From NCBI GenBank assembly GCA_030522375.1, contig CP130488.1, positions 372,001-436,000 of the forward strand: a stretch of DNA of 64,000 bases. The letters run 5' to 3'. Under the pieces are notes generated by a model. That model searched no databases and was not told the origin of the DNA. It was given only the letters and a program-made list of their open reading frames with translations. Below are positions 8,486-16,757 of the stretch, in pieces. This DNA comes from Methanosuratincola petrocarbonis (lineage in GTDB: Archaea; Thermoproteota; Methanomethylicia; Methanomethylicales; Methanomethylicaceae). Made by a program: the position numbers and the translations under genes. Every line of letters starts with the position of its first letter. Position 1 is the stretch's first letter.

Positions 8486-9733
8486 ATGGGAATGACTCTT
8501 GCCGAGAAGATCATATCAAGGAAGATCGGGCGAACCCCTGTGCCTGGAGAGATCGTAATCCTCCCGATCGATGCGGCGATGGCACAGGACGGGACCGCCC
8601 CGCTTATGATAAAGAGCTTCGAGGGCATGGGCGCCAAAAAAGTCTGGGATGGCAAGAAAGCAGTCTTTGTTATTGACCACATCTCCCCAAGCTCAAACGA
8701 GGGGACATCCGCGCTACACAAGATGATGCGAGACTTTGCGAAGAAGCATGGGGTTACTCTTTATGATGTTGGGGAGGGGATATGCCACCAGCTCCTCCCT
8801 GAGAAGGGGCACGTCTTCCCCGGCGGGGTGGTTGTTGGTGCAGACTCCCATACGTGCACACATGGCGCGTTTGCTGCGTTCGCAACGGGGATCGGGTCTA
8901 CCGACATGGCTGCGGTCTTTGCGTCGGGAAAGCTTTGGTTCAAGGTTCCTGAGACTTTCCGTATAAATGTCACTGGAGAGATGCCAAAGAACGTGATGTC
9001 CAAGGATGCCATTCTCTATGCGATAGGCGAAGTCGGGGCCGACGGTGCCACCTACATGTCGGTAGAGTTCACAGGGGACACTGTTAGACGCATGTCAATA
9101 GACAGTAGGATGGCGATGACGAATATGGCGGTCGAGATGGGTGGCAAGACTGGGCTGATCGCGTCGGACGGGATCACAAGGCAGTTCTTGGAAGGGCGGA
9201 TCCAGGTTCCATTCTTGGAGATGTCTGGCGATCCTGATGCTCACTACTCTGATCTGCTCGAGATAGAGGCTGCAAGGCTCGAGCCCATGCTGTCCTGCCC
9301 GCACCAGGTAGACAATGTCAAAGCAGTCTCTGAATTAGAGGGCATCCAAGTAGATCAGGTCTTCATAGGCTCCTGCACCAACGGGAGGCTCGAAGACCTC
9401 GAGGTTGCTGCAAGGGTCATTAGGGGCAAGAAGGTTAAGGCGAGGACCATAATCATGCCCGCCTCCCGCGAGACCTATTTGGCTGCACTGAAAATGGGAA
9501 TAATCGAAGAGTTGGTGAAGAGTGGCTGCGCTGTCGGGGTCCCAGGATGCGGACCGTGCGTTGGGGGGCACCACGGCGTGCCGTCGCCTGGAGAAATTGT
9601 GGTCTCCACCACCAACAGGAACTTCAAGGGGAGGATGGGCTGTGCAGATGCGGACATCTACCTCTCGTCGCCTCTCACGGCTGCGTACTGCGCGCTGAAT
9701 GGCAAGATGACCGTTCCAGAGAAGGTGTTATAA
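8486..9733 (+). CDS. Isopropylmalate/homoaconitate dehydratase large subunit (set 1)
   Basis: This 415-residue aconitase-superfamily large subunit (LeuC/HacA type) has the three 4Fe-4S ligand cysteines in FIGSCTNGR and PGCGPCVGGH, and active-site segments GADSHTCTHGAFAAFATGIGSTD. It isomerises 2-hydroxy to 3-hydroxy tricarboxylic or isopropylmalic acids together with the small subunit encoded 3 bases downstream. A dehydrogenase gene follows, making a complete isomerase-dehydrogenase operon. A second full set lies at 15221-18008. Because the small-subunit loop of this set differs from the leucine type, a homoaconitase role (lysine or related chain elongation) is plausible but unproven. Confidence 0.88.
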   Translation: MGMTLAEKIISRKIGRTPVPGEIVILPIDAAMAQDGTAPLMIKSFEGMGAKKVWDGKKAVFVIDHISPSSNEGTSALHKMMRDFAKKHGVTLYDVGEGICHQLLPEKGHVFPGGVVVGADSHTCTHGAFAAFATGIGSTDMAAVFASGKLWFKVPETFRINVTGEMPKNVMSKDAILYAIGEVGADGATYMSVEFTGDTVRRMSIDSRMAMTNMAVEMGGKTGLIASDGITRQFLEGRIQVPFLEMSGDPDAHYSDLLEIEAARLEPMLSCPHQVDNVKAVSELEGIQVDQVFIGSCTNGRLEDLEVAARVIRGKKVKARTIIMPASRETYLAALKMGIIEELVKSGCAVGVPGCGPCVGGHHGVPSPGEIVVSTTNRNFKGRMGCADADIYLSSPLTAAYCALNGKMTVPEKVL

Positions 9734-9735
9734 AA

Positions 9736-10251
9736 ATGGAGACGATTGTTGGAAGGGTATGGAAATTCGGTGACGACATTTCAACCGACCTCATAATTCC
9801 GGGGAAGTACAAGTTCAAGACTATAGACTTGGACGAACTCGCCAAGCATGCAATGGAGGGTGCAGACCCGGCATTCGCGTCCAAGGTCTCAAAAGGCGAC
9901 ATCATAGTCGGAGGTGAGAACTTCGGGTGCGGATCCAGCAGGGAGCAGGCCCCACTCGTGATTAAGCATGCTGGCGTGAGTGCAGTAGTGGCAAAGTCAT
10001 TCGCGCGCATCTTCTACAGGAACTCCTTCAATGTCGGTCTGCCGTTGGTCGAGTGCCCGGAACTCTACGGCGAAGTCGAGACAGGCGATACAGTTGAAAT
10101 AAGGCTAACCGAGGGGAAGGTTATGTCCCGAGGAAAAGCCTTTTATTTCAAGCCCATCCCCGGATTCCTGATGACAATCCTCCAGGATGGAGGGTTGGTC
10201 GAGCACTACAAGAAGAGAGGCAGTTTCGTATGGGAAGAACCTACAAAATAG
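9736..10251 (+). CDS. Isopropylmalate/homoaconitate dehydratase small subunit (set 1)
   Basis: This 171-residue small subunit has the swivelling-domain motifs FGDDISTDLIIPGKY, GCGSSREQAPL and AKSFARIFYRN. Substrate choice in this family is set by the loop after PGKY. Here it reads YKFKT with two lysines and one extra residue, unlike the hydrophobic YLVLT loop of the second copy in this window and unlike the YLRT loop known from homoaconitases. Basic residues there would suit a substrate with an additional carboxylate (inference). It starts 3 bases after the large-subunit stop and overlaps the dehydrogenase gene by 22 bases, so it is translationally coupled. Confidence 0.88.
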   Translation: METIVGRVWKFGDDISTDLIIPGKYKFKTIDLDELAKHAMEGADPAFASKVSKGDIIVGGENFGCGSSREQAPLVIKHAGVSAVVAKSFARIFYRNSFNVGLPLVECPELYGEVETGDTVEIRLTEGKVMSRGKAFYFKPIPGFLMTILQDGGLVEHYKKRGSFVWEEPTK

Positions 10252-11237
10252 CGGTTATAACTGGCGATGGCATAGGACCGGAGATCACCGAGGCAGCGAT
10301 CTACGCCCTGAACGCTCTCGGTCTGAAGTTCGAATTCACAAAGGTCGCGGCTGGTCTCAATGCCTGGGAGAAGTACGGAAACCAGCTCCCTGAGGAGACT
10401 ATAGAGATAATAAAGGCTTCGGACGCCTGCCTCAAGGGGCCCACTCAGACGCCTCCAGGCCCGGGTTCGTTCAGGAGTGCCACGGTTACCCTAAGGCAGA
10501 TCCTCGACCTGTACGCAAACGTCCGCCCAGTCAAAAACCACCCCAACGTGCCTTCGGTTCACAAGAATGTCGACTTGATCATCGTAAGGGAGAACACTGA
10601 GGGTCTCTACTCTGGCATCGAGTACCCCATTGGGGACTCCGCAATAACAATAAGGAAGATAACTAGGAAGGGCTCAGAGAGGATAGCTAGGTTTGCCTTT
10701 GAGCTCGCGCGGAGAGAGAGGCGCAAGAGGGTAACTGCGGTGCACAAAGCCAATGTGCTCAAGGAGACCTGCGGCATCTTCAGGTCTGTTTTCGCAGAAG
10801 TGGCAAAGGGATATCCTGACATAGCATTCGACGAGATGCATGTCGATGCGGCTGCCATGCGCATCGCTATGCGCCCACAGGACATAGACGTGATCGTGAC
10901 TACGAACCTTTTCGGGGACATACTCTCCGACGAGGCTGCTGGTGTGGTCGGAGGATTAGGGCTTGCGCCAAGCGCCAACATCGGCGACCGGTACGCCTTC
11001 TTCGAGGCAATCCACGGGACAGCACCTAAGCACGCAGGGAAGTGGGACGCAAACCCAGCGGCACTCATGCTCTCCTCCTGCATGATGCTGAGATACCTTG
11101 GTGAAGTCGACGCAGGGGACCGTCTTGAAAAGGCCATAGACGCAGTGCTGGAAGAAGGCAAGACAGTGACCAGGGATCTGGGTGGCACTGCGGGCACAAT
11201 GGATTTTGCGAAGGCTGTCGCAGAAAAGCTCTCATGA
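10230..11237 (+). CDS. Isopropylmalate/homoisocitrate dehydrogenase family protein (set 1)
   Basis: This 335-residue decarboxylating dehydrogenase has the family fingerprints GDGIGPE, the substrate-binding RENTEGLYSGIE loop, AVHKANVLK and the metal-binding NLFGDILSDEAAG. The substrate region GPTQTPPGPGSFRSATVTLR differs from the leucine-type GPVGESAADVIVKLR of the second copy. It is closer in style to homoisocitrate and NAD-isocitrate dehydrogenases. It would oxidise and decarboxylate the product of the isomerase encoded just upstream. Given lysW and lysX at 21 kb, homoisocitrate in the aminoadipate lysine route is the best guess; isocitrate is the main alternative. Confidence 0.85.
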   Translation: MGRTYKIAVITGDGIGPEITEAAIYALNALGLKFEFTKVAAGLNAWEKYGNQLPEETIEIIKASDACLKGPTQTPPGPGSFRSATVTLRQILDLYANVRPVKNHPNVPSVHKNVDLIIVRENTEGLYSGIEYPIGDSAITIRKITRKGSERIARFAFELARRERRKRVTAVHKANVLKETCGIFRSVFAEVAKGYPDIAFDEMHVDAAAMRIAMRPQDIDVIVTTNLFGDILSDEAAGVVGGLGLAPSANIGDRYAFFEAIHGTAPKHAGKWDANPAALMLSSCMMLRYLGEVDAGDRLEKAIDAVLEEGKTVTRDLGGTAGTMDFAKAVAEKLS

Positions 11238-11240
11238 GCT

Positions 11241-11255
11241 TTTCCTTTTTTGGTT
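11241..11255 (+). terminator. T-rich terminator after set 1 dehydrogenase
   Basis: Short runs of T follow the stop codon of the isomerase/dehydrogenase operon by a few bases. The next gene lies on the opposite strand. Confidence 0.35.
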
Positions 11256-11390
11256 TACATCTCTTTTAGGATCGGCCCAAAAATTGGGGTTATTCCCTTC
11301 CGTTTCTTGGCTACTGTTGTTAATATGAAAAGAATTAAATTTTAGAAATTTGGGTACTATTTCAACCCTCTTTGGGATGCATAATGTTAC

Positions 11391-12803
11391 TTAGGTGGCA
11401 TTCTCCCCCATTTTGTCAAGCTCGAAGGCAGCGTGTATTGCCTCGACCGCTCTGTTCAGGTCGATCTCTTGGATTACAAACGAAATGTTGAGCTCTGACG
11501 ATCCTTGGGAAATCATCAGGACATTGATCCCGGCATTGGCGACTGCATTGAAGAGCTTTGCTGCCACTCCTTTCGTCCCCCGCATGCCCTCCCCAACGAT
11601 GGCGACGATCGCAACATCGGGAACCGAGTGTATGTCCCTTATTAGATCCCCATTCCTGAACTCGATCTTCAGGGCCTTCAGTGCCCTTTCGAGCTCCTCG
11701 TTCTTGACTACCATGGATATGTTTGCCTGGGAAGAGCTCTGGGATATCATTGCGACATTTATTCCGTTCGAGGAAAGGGTTGAGAAGACGCGAGCCACTA
11801 CGCTCGGGACTCCGATCATCCCTGCTCCTCCTGTGGTAATGATGCTCATTCCTCTGATGGCAGTTATCGCCTTGACAGTGGGTTTCGGCACACTCTTCTC
11901 CCTGATCAGCGTACCAGGGTTCGAAGGGTTGTAGGCGCTCCTTATCCTGATCGGGATCAGTCTCTCTTGAACCGGGGTGACCGTCAGAGGGTGCAGCACC
12001 TTCGCCCCAAAGTAAGCCATCTCCATCACTTCAAGATAGGAGAGCACAGGTATGGTTTTGGCCGTCCTGATTATCTTTGGGTCTGCGGTCATTATCCCGT
12101 CGACATCCTTCCAGATCCAGACCTCATCCACTTCCAAGGATGACGCAAGGATGGTTGCGGTGTAGTCTGACCCTCCCCTGCCCAGGGTGGTCACAACGCC
12201 GTTTTGGTCTTGGCCTATGAACCCGGTCACCACGGGCACTACGCCCGCCTTGAGGATCGGCATGAGCCTGTCTTTTACCATTACCTCTGTTATGTTGAGG
12301 AGGGGCTTTGCGTTCCCGTAGTTGCTGTCAGTGATTATGCCTGCCTCGCCCCCCGTGAGGTCAATTGATTTGATTCCCATGGAAACCAGCGCCCCCCTCA
12401 TCAGCGGGGCCGAGAGCCGCTCACCGAAGGAGAGTATCAGATCCTTGGATCTTGGCGTCAGCTCCCTGAGTAGGAAAACGCCCGTCAGGCACTGCTGCAG
12501 CGTCTCTGTGAGCTTCCTTATCTTCTCGGAGGTCTCTTCAAGGGCAGAGCCGGTGCACAGCTTTCTTGCCGCTTCGAGGTGCCTCTTCTCGAGATGTGTG
12601 AGCATCCCGCGGACCTTCTCCATGTCCCCAAGCTTGGCATTCTCGCCCATCTGGATTAGTTCGTCCGTCACCCCTCCCATGGCGGAGACGGTGACCGCGA
12701 TCTCGTCTTCCTTTTTTGCCCTGTCTGCCACAAGCGATGCAGAGTTGGCTATCTGTTCGGCATCCTCCATCAGAGCTCCGCCGAACTTCATTACTAGCCT
12801 CAT
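11391..12803 (-). CDS. lysC: Aspartate kinase
   Basis: The 470-residue protein begins with the amino-acid kinase signature MKFGGALM. It carries VVTLGRGGSDYTATILA and WKDVDGIMTADPKI, both standard in aspartokinases, followed by two ACT regulatory domains in the last 150 residues. The ACT repeats share phrases such as GINVAMISQSSSQANISMV and GINVLMISQGSSELNISFV. It phosphorylates aspartate, the entry to threonine, methionine and, in some organisms, lysine; the ACT domains suggest feedback control. It is 21 bases downstream of asd on the same strand, so the two form an operon. Confidence 0.95.
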   Translation of the reverse strand: MRLVMKFGGALMEDAEQIANSASLVADRAKKEDEIAVTVSAMGGVTDELIQMGENAKLGDMEKVRGMLTHLEKRHLEAARKLCTGSALEETSEKIRKLTETLQQCLTGVFLLRELTPRSKDLILSFGERLSAPLMRGALVSMGIKSIDLTGGEAGIITDSNYGNAKPLLNITEVMVKDRLMPILKAGVVPVVTGFIGQDQNGVVTTLGRGGSDYTATILASSLEVDEVWIWKDVDGIMTADPKIIRTAKTIPVLSYLEVMEMAYFGAKVLHPLTVTPVQERLIPIRIRSAYNPSNPGTLIREKSVPKPTVKAITAIRGMSIITTGGAGMIGVPSVVARVFSTLSSNGINVAMISQSSSQANISMVVKNEELERALKALKIEFRNGDLIRDIHSVPDVAIVAIVGEGMRGTKGVAAKLFNAVANAGINVLMISQGSSELNISFVIQEIDLNRAVEAIHAAFELDKMGENAT

Positions 12804-12824
12804 TTAGACCACCAGAATATTATA

Positions 12825-13898
12825 TCAGATGATCCCTTTTCCTTTTAGACATTCCGCTATAAGTATAGCGTTTCCAGCCGCGCCTCTGATAGTGTTGTGG
12901 CTGAGGAGCACATACTTGATCCCGTTGTCCAGCGCGCTTTCCTTGCGGATCCTGCCGACGACGGTAGCCATGCCTTTGGCGCGTTCAGGTGTCCCAGAGA
13001 GCCTGTCGAGCCTTGGCTGTGGCCTGTCCGACTCATTCCTAACAATTATCGGGCGGTCGGGTGCCGAGGGGAGCTTCAGCCTCTGCGGCTCTGATGCGAA
13101 GTCTGCCATGCATTTTGCAACTTCATCAGGTGATGCTGCTTCCTCAGTTTCAAGGAAGACTGCTTCAGTGTGTCCATCAAGCACGCACACCCTGTGGCAG
13201 CTCGCACCAACCTTGATACTGGCGTTCTCGAAGCACCCGCCCCTGAAGCTTCCCAAGATCTTTAGGAGCTCTGATGCTACCTTCTCTTCCTCGTTCTTTA
13301 TGTATGGTATAATGTTGTCCACTATCGCCATAGATGGAACTCCAAAGAACCCTGCTCCTGAGAGCGCCTGCATTGTAGAGACAAGCACCCTTCTGAGGCC
13401 GAACTCGGTCTGGATTGGCTTGAGTGAGATCGCCAGACCAATTGTAGTGCAGTTAGGGCCCGTTACTATGAACCCGTTCCGCTTTTTCCTTTGCGCCTCG
13501 ATTGCAGCGAGGTGTTCAAAGTTCACTTCGGGGATCAGAAGCGGAACATCCGGATCCATCCTGTGCGCACTCGTGTCTGCAACGACGAAAAGCCCTGCTT
13601 CAGCCATCTCCAGTTCAGTCCGCTTTGCGACCTCTGAAGGCAGTGCGGAGAAGACGACCTCTGCCCCTGCTCTTTTTATCTCAGGCACAGTCGCCTTGAC
13701 GATCTCCATCTCTGCCGTTTCCTCGGGTATTTCTTTGTCGAGCACCCACTTTGCGGCGTCCCTGTACTTTTTCCCGACTGAAGCATCCGAAGCAGAGAGA
13801 GCCACTACCTCAAACCATGGATGATCCCTCAGCATGTTCACATATCTCTGGCCGACTGATCCCGTCGAACCCAAAATACCCACTTTTATCTTGCCCAT
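12825..13898 (-). CDS. asd: Aspartate-semialdehyde dehydrogenase
   Basis: The 357-residue protein is of the archaeal/fungal Asd type. It has an N-terminal NADP-binding GSTGSVGQRYVNML, the catalytic cysteine in GPNCTTIGLAI, the QALSGAGFFGVPS segment and a histidine in ASCHRVCVLDGHTEAV. It reduces aspartyl phosphate made by the adjacent aspartokinase. With lysC it supplies homoserine for threonine and methionine; since lysW and lysX point to aminoadipate-derived lysine, these two genes need not serve lysine. Confidence 0.93.
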   Translation of the reverse strand: MGKIKVGILGSTGSVGQRYVNMLRDHPWFEVVALSASDASVGKKYRDAAKWVLDKEIPEETAEMEIVKATVPEIKRAGAEVVFSALPSEVAKRTELEMAEAGLFVVADTSAHRMDPDVPLLIPEVNFEHLAAIEAQRKKRNGFIVTGPNCTTIGLAISLKPIQTEFGLRRVLVSTMQALSGAGFFGVPSMAIVDNIIPYIKNEEEKVASELLKILGSFRGGCFENASIKVGASCHRVCVLDGHTEAVFLETEEAASPDEVAKCMADFASEPQRLKLPSAPDRPIIVRNESDRPQPRLDRLSGTPERAKGMATVVGRIRKESALDNGIKYVLLSHNTIRGAAGNAILIAECLKGKGII

Positions 13899-14209
13899 AT
13901 CAAATACCCCAAATCATATGCGTTCCGAGCACCCCTTCAGACTCAAAGCCTTCGCTCAGGACGGAATAAACAGTGTTTGGCAGGCGGTCACCATCTTTTA
14001 ATCCCTCAGGAGTGCTGTCGAATTAACCTATAATCCGATCCTTGCTGAATTTAAGCTTTTTTGACTGGCAATACTTTCGTTCTGCTGCCCCAAAGCTTTC
14101 TGTAAGCTGTAGTGAACAGACTCCTCTTTTCTTCAACAATCAGCGGAGACCAATGATTGAAAGGTTTAAATGCTCCGTTTCACGCCCCTCTTATAGGGGA
14201 AGATTATCC
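13899..14209. other. Divergent intergenic region asd/radA
   Basis: These 311 bases separate two divergent genes. The radA reading frame is nominally open leftward to 14042, but the translated stretch is unlike any RadA N-terminus. I see the radA TATA box and otherwise no gene or RNA. Confidence 0.5.
14163..14171 (+). promoter_or_regulatory. TATA box for radA
   Basis: The sequence ggtttaaat is a good archaeal TATA element. It would start transcription near 14190, followed by a GGGGA ribosome site and TTG 14210. Confidence 0.5.
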
Positions 14210-15166
14210 TTGTCAGTAAAGCACGAACTTGAAGACGTAGATGGTGTGGGGCCTGCTACCATAGAAAAGCTCAAGGCAGCAGGCATCTCTACTGTAGAAG
14301 CTCTTGCGGTCGCGCCGACCCGGCTTCTCGTTGAGATTGCTGATCTCACTGAGGAGAAGGCCTCGACCATAACCAGGAATGCTAGGGCTCTCCTTAACAT
14401 CCGTTTCACGACAGCCAAGGAGGTCCTTTCGAGGAGGGGAAATATAGGATACTTGACCACGGGCTCAAGATCGATCGACGCCCTCCTTGGACGTGGATTG
14501 GAGACGCAGGCTATAACCGAGCTCATAGGCGAGTTCGGATCTGGAAAGACCCAGCTCTGCCACCAGCTCTGCGTTTCAGTGCAGCTGCCACCGGACAGGG
14601 GAGGGCTAGATGGCAGGGCGCTCTTTATAGACACTGAAGGGACCTTCAGGCCCGAGAGGGTGATGAGCATCGCTAAGGGGCTCGGCCTTGATCCTGATAC
14701 CGTCCTTAACAACATAATATATGCCAGGGCTTACAACTCTGACCACCAGATGCTTTTGGCAGACGAAGCAGTCACGATTGTACCAGAGAACAATGTGCGC
14801 CTCTTGATTGTCGACTCGGTGATTACCCACTTCCGGTCGGAGTATCCTGGGCGGGAGTCTCTCGCCCCGAGGCAGCAGAAACTTAACCGGCACATACACC
14901 AACTGCTCAGAATGGCCGATATCCATAACATAGCGGTGGTCCTGACAAACCAGATACAGTCATCTCCAGACGTATTCTTTGGGAATCCAAACAAGCCAGC
15001 GGGCGGGAACATCCTGGCCCACGGTTCGACCTACCGTATCTGGCTTCGGAAGTCTAAGGAGAACCGGAGGATTGCTCGGATTATAGACTCCCCACTGCAC
15101 CCCGAAAGCGAATGCGTCTTTGCAATAACCCAAAACGGCATAATTGATATTGAGGAGACTAAGTGA
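14210..15166 (+). CDS. radA: DNA repair and recombination protein RadA
   Basis: This is the archaeal RecA/Rad51 recombinase. The N-terminal helix-hairpin-helix domain reads LEDVDGVGPATIEKLKAAGI. The ATPase core has Walker A GEFGSGKTQ and Walker B LLIVDSV, with the Rad51-type QLLRMADIHNIAVVLTNQI and GGNILAHGSTYRIWLRKS segments. Starting at TTG 14210 gives about 318 residues, normal for RadA. GGGGA lies 9 bases before it and the TATA box 40 bases before. It forms filaments on single-stranded DNA for homologous recombination. It is encoded alone, convergent with the second leu set. Confidence 0.95.
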   Translation: MSVKHELEDVDGVGPATIEKLKAAGISTVEALAVAPTRLLVEIADLTEEKASTITRNARALLNIRFTTAKEVLSRRGNIGYLTTGSRSIDALLGRGLETQAITELIGEFGSGKTQLCHQLCVSVQLPPDRGGLDGRALFIDTEGTFRPERVMSIAKGLGLDPDTVLNNIIYARAYNSDHQMLLADEAVTIVPENNVRLLIVDSVITHFRSEYPGRESLAPRQQKLNRHIHQLLRMADIHNIAVVLTNQIQSSPDVFFGNPNKPAGGNILAHGSTYRIWLRKSKENRRIARIIDSPLHPESECVFAITQNGIIDIEETK

Positions 15167-15181
15167 GCGCAAGGCGACAAG

Positions 15182-15215
15182 CCGCAACAAATGAAAAAAA
15201 ACAAACAAAATAAAA
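15182..15215 (-). terminator. Terminator of the leuC-leuD-leuB operon
   Basis: Read on the minus strand, this A-rich tract becomes several T runs just after the leuB stop. It also lies just after the convergent radA stop. Confidence 0.4.
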
Positions 15216-15220
15216 TAAGA

Positions 15221-16228
15221 TCAGCGACCGAGGATCTTCCTCGAGATCTCCTCGGCAACCTCGGTCGTCCCAGCCCTCCCTCCGAGGTCTGGGGTAACTA
15301 CGCGCCGCTCGGAGAGCACTTGCATCACTGCGTCCTCTATTTTCTTGGTGGCCGCCTCTTCACCAAGCCATTCCAGCATCATCTTCGAGCAAAGGATCAT
15401 CGATATGGGGTTGGCAGTGTTCTTCCCGGCATGCTTCGGTGCAGATCCGTGGATTGGCTCAAAGAGCCCAAATTTGTCGCCTATGTTCGCGCCGGCTGCC
15501 ATGCCGAGCCCCCCTCCTATTTGCGCTGCCTCGTCGGAGAGTATGTCCCCGAACATGTTTGTGATGCATATCACGTCGAACTCATGCGGACGCTTGATGA
15601 GGTGCATCGTGGCAGCATCTATGTACAGCTCCTCGAATGCAACTTCCGGGTACTTCTGGGCGATCTCTCTGCAGGTGTCCCTGAATAGCCCGTCCGTGAC
15701 CCTGAGCACATTTGCCTTGTGCACTGCTGTTACTTTCTTCCTTCTCTTCATTGCATACTTGAATGCAGTCTCGGCTATCCTCTGACAGCCCTTCTTGGTG
15801 ATGACGCGGAGCGCTACTGTGTCCTCGCCAACTCTGAACTCATATCCCTTGTAGAGATCCTCCGTGTTTTCCCTGACAACCAGCATGTCGATGTCAGGTC
15901 TGAGTGCCTGAACGCCCGGATATGACTTGATCGGTCTGAGGTTTGCATAAAGGTCAAAAAGTATCCGCAGCTTCACGATGACATCTGCTGCGCTCTCCCC
16001 GACAGGGCCCTTAAGGCAGGCGTCCGAGGATCTGATGATTTCTATCGAATCCTGTGGGAGGGCTTCTCCGCGTTTCTTAAGGGTTTCGTCCCCCCCTTCA
16101 GCCTCGATGAACTCCATCTCAGGGCCTGTGGTCTCCATTACTGCTGAAAGGACCTTCAGCGTTGCTGCGGTCTGCTCCGGGCCGATCCCGTCGCCAGGCA
16201 TGACTGCTATCTTGTATTTCTTTGTCAT
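15221..16228 (-). CDS. leuB: 3-isopropylmalate dehydrogenase
   Basis: The 335-residue enzyme has GDGIGPEQ, the substrate segment GPVGESAADVIVKLR characteristic of archaeal LeuB (Sulfolobus and methanogen type), RENTEDLYKGYE, AVHKANVLR and NMFGDILSDEAAQ. It oxidatively decarboxylates 3-isopropylmalate in leucine synthesis; such enzymes may also act on 3-methylmalate in the citramalate route to isoleucine. Its start overlaps the leuD stop by 4 bases, so it is the last gene of leuC-leuD-leuB. Confidence 0.92.
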   Translation of the reverse strand: MTKKYKIAVMPGDGIGPEQTAATLKVLSAVMETTGPEMEFIEAEGGDETLKKRGEALPQDSIEIIRSSDACLKGPVGESAADVIVKLRILFDLYANLRPIKSYPGVQALRPDIDMLVVRENTEDLYKGYEFRVGEDTVALRVITKKGCQRIAETAFKYAMKRRKKVTAVHKANVLRVTDGLFRDTCREIAQKYPEVAFEELYIDAATMHLIKRPHEFDVICITNMFGDILSDEAAQIGGGLGMAAGANIGDKFGLFEPIHGSAPKHAGKNTANPISMILCSKMMLEWLGEEAATKKIEDAVMQVLSERRVVTPDLGGRAGTTEVAEEISRKILGR

Positions 16229-16752
16229 ATTTTGGCCTCCTTGCCGAATCTCCTTTTGAGGTTCTGTAGCAACCCCCCGTCTTTTAAGATTTCCAGGAGG
16301 AACGCAGGATACTTGTCCACAACGAGCCCGCTCCCGTCTTCCTTGGTTATTAACCCACCTTCAAGGTCGATGCTAATCCTCTCCCCTTCCTTGATAACAT
16401 CCCTGGCTTCCTTAGAGATCACCACTGGCAGCCCGATATTCACAGCGTTCCTGAAGAAGATCCTGGAAAAGGACTTTGCGACAACGGCGCCGACCCCTGC
16501 ATACTTCAGAGCGAGAGGGGCATGCTCCCTGCTGGATCCGCACCCGAAGTTCTTGCCCGCTACTATTATGTCGCCTTTTGAGATCTTCGATGCGAAACCG
16601 CTCACAAGCCCCTCGAGGGCGTGCTTTGCCAGCTCATTCGGATCAGTCAGCACAAGGTACTTCCCAGGAAGAATGACATCCGTGTCGATATCATCGCCGA
16701 AGAGCCAAGCCCTTCCTTTGACTTCAATTATCCTTTTGCTTTTAACAGCCAT
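16225..16752 (-). CDS. leuD: 3-isopropylmalate dehydratase small subunit
   Basis: The 175-residue LeuD protein has FGDDIDTDVILPGKY, GCGSSREHAPLALKYAG and AKSFSRIFFRN. The specificity loop is YLVLT, hydrophobic as expected for isopropylmalate and clearly different from the YKFKT loop of the other copy. The reading frame is open further upstream, but ATG 16752 follows the leuC stop by a few bases and gives the standard N-terminus. It pairs with the large subunit encoded just upstream. Confidence 0.92.
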   Translation of the reverse strand: MAVKSKRIIEVKGRAWLFGDDIDTDVILPGKYLVLTDPNELAKHALEGLVSGFASKISKGDIIVAGKNFGCGSSREHAPLALKYAGVGAVVAKSFSRIFFRNAVNIGLPVVISKEARDVIKEGERISIDLEGGLITKEDGSGLVVDKYPAFLLEILKDGGLLQNLKRRFGKEAKI

Positions 16753-16757
16753 TCTTT